A stretch of 64,000 nt of DNA from Physcia stellaris (lineage: Eukaryota > Ascomycota > Lecanoromycetes > Caliciales > Physciaceae). Numbering within the stretch: position 1 is the first letter of the stretch; each line of letters starts with the position of its first letter. The translations under genes and the position numbers were made by a program. The DNA lies in assembly GCA_018902385.1 (NCBI GenBank), contig JABSSW010000034.1:248001-312000 (forward strand). Direction: 5' to 3'. Shown one piece after another: positions 56,211 through 64,000 of the stretch. Under the pieces are notes generated by a model. The model did no database searches and was not told where the DNA came from. It was given only the letters and a program-made list of their open reading frames with translations.

Positions 56211-58062
56211 CCTGGAAGTTAAGTTGTGAAGATTTCTCGTCTGACTACTCACGATGGCGGCTCATTGAGTTTGGTGACCTGAACAGTTGAACTGAGTTTC
56301 TCATCGGCTGGCTGGACCTGGCCGCTGGAGGAATAACACCAAATCGCAGGAAGTGGCTGGGGGCTTGGCACCGTCTAGAAGTCTGCTCAAGTCTCGATCC
56401 GTTTTCTGCAGCTTCCATCTTTTCTTTTCTCTTTTTCCCTTTTCATTACCATTCACTCGCATCTCTGTGATCGTGTTTTCTGCTCATTAATTTCACTCAA
56501 AGACAATTTTGTTTCTTAGCATCATGGCAGCTTCAGTCTGCTATCAACTACAGATCATTCCTTCAGAGAACACGTGCCGCGGCGCTCTCTCTTGTAGACT
56601 CTGATATATAGTATATTGATGTTATTTTCTTCATCTTTTGTATATCTGCAACCGTGCATGGACTTGTTCAAGCTCGCGAATACATAGAGAAAAAGAGAAT
56701 TCAGAAGAGAAAGAATTCTCTTAATATCAGGAGTTCTACTTCGGCCGTTGAGCAGAGACAGGATTTACTCCGGTCGGGTTTAGATTCTATGGAAGATGAG
56801 TACAAAAATTCAACTCTTGTTCAGACTTCTTGAACACATTGTAAGATATCATGCAAGATTATGCATTACGTACATGTGATATTTTGTTAATTCATTTTGT
56901 TCAAAACGATGTTTCGAAACAAATTAATCAAAGAAATTAAAACGAAATATTTTTTTATTTTCGTCAATTAAAAAAATCGATTTACAATTTTTTAAATAGA
57001 AAAATCATTATCAATTTCAATTTCTTTTGCATAAACAATTGTAACGATAAAAGAAAAAAAAATTGACATGAATATTATCACGTCATATATAATTCAACGA
57101 AAAAATTTTTGTGAAAAAATTCGATAATTAAAAGAAAAATCACGAAAATCGTGACAATCGATAAAATGAAAATATATTCAAATTCAAAAACATCTAAAAG
57201 TTTTTTTTTTTTTTTTCAATTTTCGTATTTTCAAAAATGAAAACAAAAACACGAAATTATAACGAAATCAAAAACGTTTCAAAAAATGTTATATATTATC
57301 GACTTCGCAATTAAATTTCATTTGCAATTTCGTTTTTTATCGACTGCATAGACTTATTTTCAGCTCGAGATTCAAATTCACTAATGTGAATCGAAATCAG
57401 TCATCGCAGAAATGCATTCGGCGTCAGAAATCGAATTTGTTTTCTATTCTATACATTGACGAATTCTTGCGCGTTTTTGCAGCGTCAGAGAATTCGATGA
57501 CTGTTTCCAACATGATCAGAGGTATACAGAACGAGCTTTGGGAGCGGCTTGAGTCTCGGTAAAAGTGGACCCTTACATTCACAAAGGGTGCCATACCATT
57601 ACTTACGATCTGTATTCAATTTTACGGTCATTCAGAGTCTGAATGAAACATCAACCTGGACGAAGCGCGTTGTTGGCCTGGGTACGTGCTTCACGCATTG
57701 ATGATTGATAGCATCACGTGGCTTGGTCCATCAGGGTCAAAACGCCAGACATTATTATTCCGCTCTATCAGCCAAGATCCTGTCTCCGGCCAATGCATGA
57801 CCTGTGACACGCAGAAACTCTAAAAGCAAGATTTGATTTATCGTCTTATTCACCATGAAAAAACTTTCAAGATGTTCTGCTTATAGTAACGAAGAAATAG
57901 AACCTCCTTGCCCATCCTCCTCGGTGTCTCGTGCTCACATAACCATTGCGGCAAAGCGATCAAGCGGTACTCAGGCTGAGGGTGTACGGACTCCTTCCCT
58001 TTTACCATTGCAGGAAGCTTTCTGGACTTCGTGCTACTAGCTACAACATTCGGAAACAGGTC
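56211..58062. other. Intergenic with RIP-like AT-rich island
   Basis: No gene seen. About 56850-57480 is a sharply bounded AT-rich island with poly-T and poly-A runs and no LTR or TIR I can pair. It looks like a fully degraded repeat. The ORFs at 57855-58040 and 57946-58590 are shadows of the reverse transcriptase gene. Confidence 0.5.
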
Positions 58063-61000
58063 CTACTCCTGCCATTTAATCCGCAGACTCCTCGCCAAAT
58101 TGACCATCCCCATCGGCAACAGCCCCTGCTCAACCACACAAAGCCCGCCAAACTTGTGCATCATCTCCTCTTTATAAAGATCGATGACCCAGAGCTCATA
58201 AGCCGAGAAGCGATCCCTGACTCTCACATCTCTCTTATCCCTGTTCCCCTCACCACCAAGCAACGTCCTCGTTTCCTTGGACAAAACCCCAGCTTCCGGC
58301 GTCGGTCGACTCAGCAGCTTCTTATACACCTCGACCAGCTGCGGACTAGTCTCCTCCCTGAACTCCGTGTACTCCTCAAAAGACATAAAGCCCGACGTCT
58401 GGGGGACGAATTTATTGCCCGCGATTTTCCGGACTTTCCCGCTCTCGTACAGCTTCTTGGCGGCATCGTAAGCTTCTTTCTCCTGAGCGAAGAAGCCGTC
58501 TGGGCCCATCAGATCGCCTGGCTTCTCCAGGATCGACTTGCGGAGAAGGAGAAGGGGGATGGAAGGGTTGAGGAGTCCGAGGCCGCCTAGTTGGATGGGG
58601 TAGTAGATGAAGCCGTCGGGGATGTCGGCAACGCCGAAGCGCTCCGCCAGCATCGTCTTGACATGTAAAGCGACATTGCCGCTGGCTTTGGGGAATAGGG
58701 TTTTCTGAACACGCTCAAAGGTGGATAGGATGCTCTTGATGTGGTTCAGCCCCATGCAGTTGGCAGGCTTTCCCATCATCGAGGTGAAGAAGCGGACGGC
58801 GTACGAATTCCAGATGTGGATCCAGGTGAAGATGGACGTCGCGCTGCTGAGCTGCTCTTTCAATGCATAAATGTGTTTATCGACCATAGCCTGATCGATT
58901 GTGAATTGTCCGTCGGCTTTGTTGAGAATCAGCCAGCCCCAACGCACATCCCCCTTCGGCAGGCTTGTATCCAATGGGTTCAATTTCTTGTAGGTAATGC
59001 GGAAGCTGCCCGATTTACCAAGGTTGAATTTGAGGCCCATTATTTTGGCAAAATCAGTCATGGCCGACCATGCCTGAACGCATAGTGCCTCGGAGCCCCA
59101 AAACCAAAAGTCATCGTGGAGCCGGTACAAGCGCGAACCTTGTGTACGCTGATTGACTGCATAGTCCATAACGAACATTAAGACTTCTCCAAACACGTCT
59201 GCTAGTGGTGAACTCATGGGAGTTCCACGCTTCCTGATTCGAATTTTGGCATTTGGACCATCTTCGTCAAACCTGGTAGTAGATACGAATTAGCTTCTAC
59301 CCTTGATCATGTACCCAATATGGGGAATTGTGCTCAAACCACAATGCTAGCCTCTCAATGAAGACAACGACTGGCAATTAATGCAGAGGAGACTTACCTC
59401 ATGGGTACTTCTAGCGCTTTGCGAAAGAATTGTATCCATAGGTCAGAGACACCAAAGAACTTAAGAACAGCAAAAATAGTGGAATGGGGGAGAGATGGTC
59501 CGAACGATTCAAAATCTGAGCGCAAGACCGTTGTGGCTCCAGATAGTCTCAAGCTCATATTGATCTCGGTTTGTAACAAGTGCAATAAATTCACCTTGAT
59601 CTCGGAGATGGGCTTGCGTATGATCAAGTCCGGATCATCGTCGTCGTCTCCAGCACTGGCATCGTACCCACGGTCGACCTCGTTCTCTTCTCGCAGGAGC
59701 TGTGACAGAAAGTAATCGTCTTTAAGTGTCTGCTTCCGGATGCTTCGAACGCTTGTGGTGACCGGAGCGCCGCCGGTGTAGTGCTGCCATTTGTAACGGT
59801 CTTGAAGATCCATCATCTTGGGTGCATCGAACCACGTTTGCGACTCAGAGAATTCCGTTAGACTCTTGTAGAAACGCACAGACCACTTGACGCCGATGTA
59901 TCGAAGGAGTAGGGCGTCGTGTATTGGTTCTTCGTGAAAAACTCGATATTGTGAATTGATCTGTTTGCGTTGTTCTGCCTTGACACCTTCGGACGGCCAG
60001 GCCCAGCGATCTAAGGTCTTCATTCTCATGTCCAGGTCATCACCAAGGTCTTTCATCGCGTCTGGATTACGCTGGATGGCGGTCAAGATCGCCTTTTTCT
60101 CATTGGTAAGGAGGTCACTTCTCAATAAGCCTCGCACACACCAGTTCAGCGTACGGCTGTTGAATTGCTCGTCTTCGGCCAAAGATCTTTCTAATTTTGC
60201 TATGTCCTGCTTGACGGCTGACAGCTTTTTCGCTCTAATCGGCTCCGGAGTGAATAGATTTTCCAGGTACTTTGTGATTGCTGCTGAGTCTGTTTCGACG
60301 GCCGTGAAGACGTAACTTTCCCACTTGACACGCTCTTCTTGAGCGGTGGTTGGGAGATTCTATTCGAGACAAACTAATTAGCTTCTCAACCCAAGAAGAG
60401 GTTCTCTTCTGGTACATTCCTACACGGCAGTGTGCTTATGAGACTGCGATGCATAAATCCTTTTCGAGAGCAGCCACATTGATATGACTTACCTTTGGTT
60501 CTGCAGACTTTCTTTGACTAGGCTGTGGAGAAACTGGCTTTGCGACTCCCCTTTCACTGACTAGCCATTCTTCAATGATGCCCTTGTGTAAGCAAGCGTA
60601 GCCATAGCGTTGAGACTGTGCGTCCAATCGAAGAGTAAATTGATCTAACCACTGGCGCACCCGCACTGCTGATATCGAAGGATCACATCGTGCTTGAGCC
60701 AAGAAGCGCTCAATATTGATGAGGAAGCTTTCAGCCGTACTTTCGTTCTGGCGCATCAGTGGCAGCCTTTTCCAACCATCGTAGAGTATTTGCACTTTTT
60801 TCACCAAATTTTCTTCATGGTCGACGAGATGCAATAGACTCGCCTTCCCCTCCTCAAAACGTGTACGTTGTCGCTCCACCTGGTTGAGCTTCGACGTAGT
60901 CGTCGCAAGGGTGGTGCTCATCAGCTCGTTGAGAGCAGCATCCTCAACTCCAAGGGACCGCACTGACATAGGTGGTTGGTGAGAAACTGTCATCTCGCCA

Positions 61001-61187
61001 CCATACCCGATCCCCCTTTCTGAGAAGTATGGAGTGATTGACCGTACTGATGGGGCTCCGCCACTGGACTCAGGTGCCTTCTCGAAGGGGTTTACTGTAG
61101 CAGTTGGTGGCGGCTGAAGCGGTGATCGTGGAGAAGTCTGGTGTCCAATCAGCGAGATCAGATAGGGGATGCCACTCTACCTACCAT
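58063..61187 (-). CDS. rvt: Domesticated reverse transcriptase (rvt type)
   Basis: Four exons on the minus strand: 61187-61185 (ATG only), 61137-60493, 60359-59398, 59272-58063; introns 47, 133 and 125 bp; 939 residues in phase. The one-codon first exon is inferred, because exon 2 has no in-frame ATG until residue about 49 (60993). The N-terminal third is coiled-coil-like (LNQVERQRTRFEEGKASLLH). The polymerase core has motif A as VLRSDFESFGPSLPHSTI and the catalytic pair in YRLHDDFWFWG (about residues 590-591). A thumb and C-terminal extension follow. This matches the single-copy, non-mobile rvt genes known from fungi (studied in Neurospora). There are no LTRs, no endonuclease and no RIP damage, unlike the retroelements in this window. 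The natural role of the family is unsettled. Confidence 0.88.
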
Positions 61188-62113
61188 TTGAGTATCGTAA
61201 CCAAGGTCACGCCGAAGCATACGTGTAACAGCTGGGATATCCAAGCGCATGAAAGGTAGAGAAATGCGTTGGTAGACAGGACCGACAGAGTTCCTTGGAG
61301 CAGACGAGGTGAGTGTAATTTCTGGGAGAAGATGGAAGGGAACAACACGCTTGTTAAAGAGGTGACGGTGGGATTAGAGGGCCTTGCGTTCAGTGAACTA
61401 TGACAATTCCTCTCACTCATTAGCAAGAAATGCAAGAAGACCGGAATAGAATCAGACCAACCTCGAGTACGACAAGCAAGAGATCAATGTCCTATGGTTC
61501 GATCGAAGGAAGGACAGGCGCCGGAACGACTCTGAGGTGAGTAAGCCACAGCTGAAACAACCGTCTCAGGAAATCCGATTGTGGGTGATTGCTTTTCGGA
61601 CGGCTGGGCGATATTGAGAATTTACAACCAATTGATATCCTGCTCCTGCATCGTCTGGATTGGAATAGTACGCTGCACAAGAACGAGAATAAGAGAAGCA
61701 ACCGCGAAAAGAGTCAATGGCAACAGAGTCGTAGTTTAGTTGTGTGTGCTGAATGATCAATGGAGTGACGACTCAGTATCATCGGACGGCAATAAAACCG
61801 GTAAGTTCCGAAGGACCCTTCTTTAAGCGAGATCGGGATGCCGGTCAACCGTGTCGGCATCATGTACGACTTACCTCATAAGTACCAGCTCCCCCAACTT
61901 GGGAACGTGGTAGACGAGCATTGAACCTACTCTTTGAAATCAAAAAGTGTATCAGCACTCATGGCCAGTAGGCATACAGCAAGAAAACTACATGCTCTAC
62001 CAGAAGCATCTTCGGCGAATGCAAATAATCGATTAGAGTGAATTAAACTATGCGGCGAGATCAACCTCACCAGGGTATCTAAAATCAAAACGATATTTTT
62101 CAGAGTAAGACAA
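61188..62113. other. Intergenic, no gene seen
   Basis: About 930 bp upstream of the rvt gene. The ORFs at 61181-61435 and 61492-61760 lack motifs. It should contain the rvt promoter and the terminator of the next gene. Confidence 0.4.
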
Positions 62114-63410
62114 TTAGAAAGCAACACCAACATCAACCACGACTGGTTCCGGACTCTTCTCAACATCCACACTGTAGCCCCTGGCAGATAGCCCCATTGT
62201 CTGACAGGACGACAACGAGCTCCCCTTCCGGTGTGGCGAGGAGCGGGGCGTGCTCCATGCTGTATTGGGCTCCGCCGCTGTGGAGGACGTACTGTAGACG
62301 CTCGAGGACACAGAAGTTCGATGGTGGGTCGATGAGGGTCGTAGAGAATAGAATGGTGCAGAGATAGGTTCCTCTGACTTGGCGGGTGGTTGAGCAACAG
62401 GGTTGGCACGGAGTAGCCATTGAGAGATGCGAGTACGTGTAGAAGGGGCGCGTGGTCGTTGATAGATGCCTTCATTTGCATTTAAAGGGTCTTGGGTAGG
62501 TTGAACGTCTTCGCCTAGTAGAGCTGGACCAGTCAGACGTGTCAATACCGGGCTCCTGTCCAGGTCCCCCTCCTTATCCTCCATGATTGTATGACACTCG
62601 GGAAAGCGTCTTTCGATCTGCTGCCTTTCTTCTAGATGGGTCCTCAGTCTAAGACTTTGCTCGCTAGCTCTTCGATAAAGCGTGTAGACTGGTTCAGGGC
62701 CTGACTTGGCTCTTGATGGAGGTGGAGGCTGTGGTAGTTTAGTGTCGAGGGAGTCTAAGAAGTCTTGTGTGCTCTGAGAGAGAGCTATGCTTGGACGACG
62801 ATGAATGGATTGGGATGTTCGTCCTGCATCATTGTAGGTGTACCTGCTGTCCATACTCGATCGTGAGACATCCATAGACATGACCCTCGAAGGGACAGGC
62901 TTCCTTGGTATGCTGAACGCTGTCGACGGCCGTGAAAGCATGGGCTCGGACCTGGATTTGGTCAGGGCTGGCGGAGGGAACGTCAGGGAAGTATCGTCTA
63001 GCAATGCTTCATCGAATTCGGGCAGAGATGGTAATTCGTTGCCGGGTATATGAATGCTTAGTACCAACGGCCGAAACCCTTCTCCTCGACCTCGTGGCAG
63101 CTCCACTCTCTTGAAGTCATAGGGCGCTCCGATTGTCCCAATGCTTGTACGCCGTGCCCCATTCCTTCGACTTGTCAGGCTTGCCTTGCTTGATGCCCTC
63201 GAGGCAAAGCTGCGACTGTCCGCAAGCCATTGTGAAGGGCGATGTGAGGTTCGAGGAACGGTCTGGGTATCTTGAGGCTCGGAAGTAAGGGTTTCAACGG
63301 GCTGAGGTTGCTCGCAACAAATCTGTCTCTTCTCATTAAGAGCTTGTGTTCAATTAGCATGTGAAATGTAACGTGAACATGCACCACTCACCCGGTGGTT
63401 CCGGCTCTGA
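62114..63410 (-). CDS. Disordered fungal protein, 5' end unresolved
   Basis: The long minus-strand exon runs from about 63341 to 62114. An upstream exon ends near 63393 at a GTGAGT donor, with a GCTAATT branch point and ACAAG acceptor, joining DQSEPEPP to ALNEKRQICC. The true start lies further upstream; a candidate first exon starts at 63762 (MNGQDAPGYYSPLGD). The protein is rich in Ser, Pro, Arg and Thr with many RxxS-like sites, no membrane helix and no fold I recognise. Short conserved-looking parts are APYDFKRVELPRGRGEGFRP and TRTRISQWLLRAN. Likely a phosphorylated scaffold or regulatory protein, but this is a guess. Confidence 0.65.
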
Positions 63411-64000
63411 CTGATCCGGCAGTCTAGGAAAGCAACAAGCAATGGATGAAGCCAGCCATCTCGAATGTATCCAACCCATGCAATCACTCGAAGCATTCAT
63501 CACTGATCTCTCATCGCCGCCACCTCGCACCTGAGCCAGGAAGCATCAAAGGTGAGAAGGGTGGGGAGGTAGGACAAGATAAAGCTGTGTGGGAAATTGA
63601 AACAACGCATCATCTCCCATGTGAATCCATAAAAAGCAACCAGGCCAGGGACGAGTCCATGAATGGCTCACGAAGTGTCACGTCGGTATCACTAGGGGCG
63701 TCAACGAGTGCAGCAGGAGAGTGGGTCGCCAAGCGGGGAATAATAGCCTGGGGCATCTTGACCATTCATGGCGACAGATGAAGGTGGAGAAGGAGGATGA
63801 ATCAGAACGTGACAATGAGCTGACGAGACTGGACTGCATGATTCGTGGTCGGGCGTGGATGGTGGGCGCTGGGTTGATGCTGGGCGCTTAGCTGAAGATA
63901 ACTCGTCCAATGCAACGCAAGGAACCATCTCGAACGATGCAGTCATGCAACCTTAATCTTAAACAACCACCCCAGAATGACAACGGCGCAGAACGCTACA
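63411..64000. other. Upstream region of the disordered-protein gene
   Basis: May contain its first exon(s) on the minus strand, for example the ATG at 63762. Nothing else supported before the window ends. Confidence 0.35.

Noticed and set aside
57946-58590. 214-codon plus-strand ORF
   Set aside because: Antisense of the rvt C-terminus; basic low-complexity composition.
1-64000. CRISPR array or bacterial features
   Set aside because: Introns, RIP and gene families are fungal; the only regular short repeats are the coding 45-bp units.

Overview
The window looks like nuclear DNA of a filamentous ascomycete (Pezizomycotina, plausibly Dothideomycetes; the class is inference). Genes are split by 45-160 bp introns with GTRNGT-type donors and CTRAC-like branch points. 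Typical fungal families are present: UstYa/DUF3328, PTH11-like receptor, BBE oxidase, LaeA-like methyltransferase and a domesticated reverse transcriptase. Very AT-rich blocks hold retroelements full of C-to-T and G-to-A stops, as expected of repeat-induced point mutation (RIP). Exon joins below are mine; each was accepted because phase, family motifs and total length agree.

Layout. 1-6600: RIP-degraded Ty1/copia element with 162-bp LTRs and a TCTTA target duplication, beside other AT-rich DNA. 6978-17807: a biosynthetic block. Its centre is a previously unlisted two-exon gene on the minus strand (6978-7471). It encodes a signal peptide followed by eight 15-residue units with core AIAYPDSY, separated by KR/RR. 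This is the architecture of a dikaritin-type (ustiloxin/phomopsin/asperipin-like) RiPP precursor. Next to it lie two UstYa/DUF3328 oxidases, an O-methyltransferase-family gene, a short-chain dehydrogenase, a cupin protein and a secreted BBE-type FAD oxidase. 17.9-29.2 kb: sparse sequence with degraded ORFs, a perfect hairpin, a DUF7726-like gene, a LaeA/UMTA-type methyltransferase and a small secreted knottin-like gene. 29.7-39.6 kb: a hAT transposon (TIRs, near-perfect 8-bp target duplication) carrying an inserted Gypsy element (320-bp LTRs, ATCAT duplication), apparently inside an F-box-like gene. 41.3-47.1 kb: a secreted protein, a one-TM protein and a PTH11/rhodopsin-like receptor. 48.3-56.2 kb: a second metabolic block with a P450, a second O-methyltransferase whose exons match the first one in length, a decayed aminotransferase and an alpha/beta hydrolase. 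58.1-61.2 kb: the reverse transcriptase gene of the rvt type. 62.1-63.4 kb: a disordered protein with unresolved 5' end.

Working model (inference): the precursor enters the secretory pathway, Kex2 cuts at the dibasic sites, and the membrane-bound UstYa pair cross-links the Tyr-rich cores. The methyltransferase, SDR, cupin and FAD oxidase are candidate tailoring enzymes. The P450/methyltransferase/hydrolase group at 48-56 kb may be a separated part of the same cluster or an independent one.
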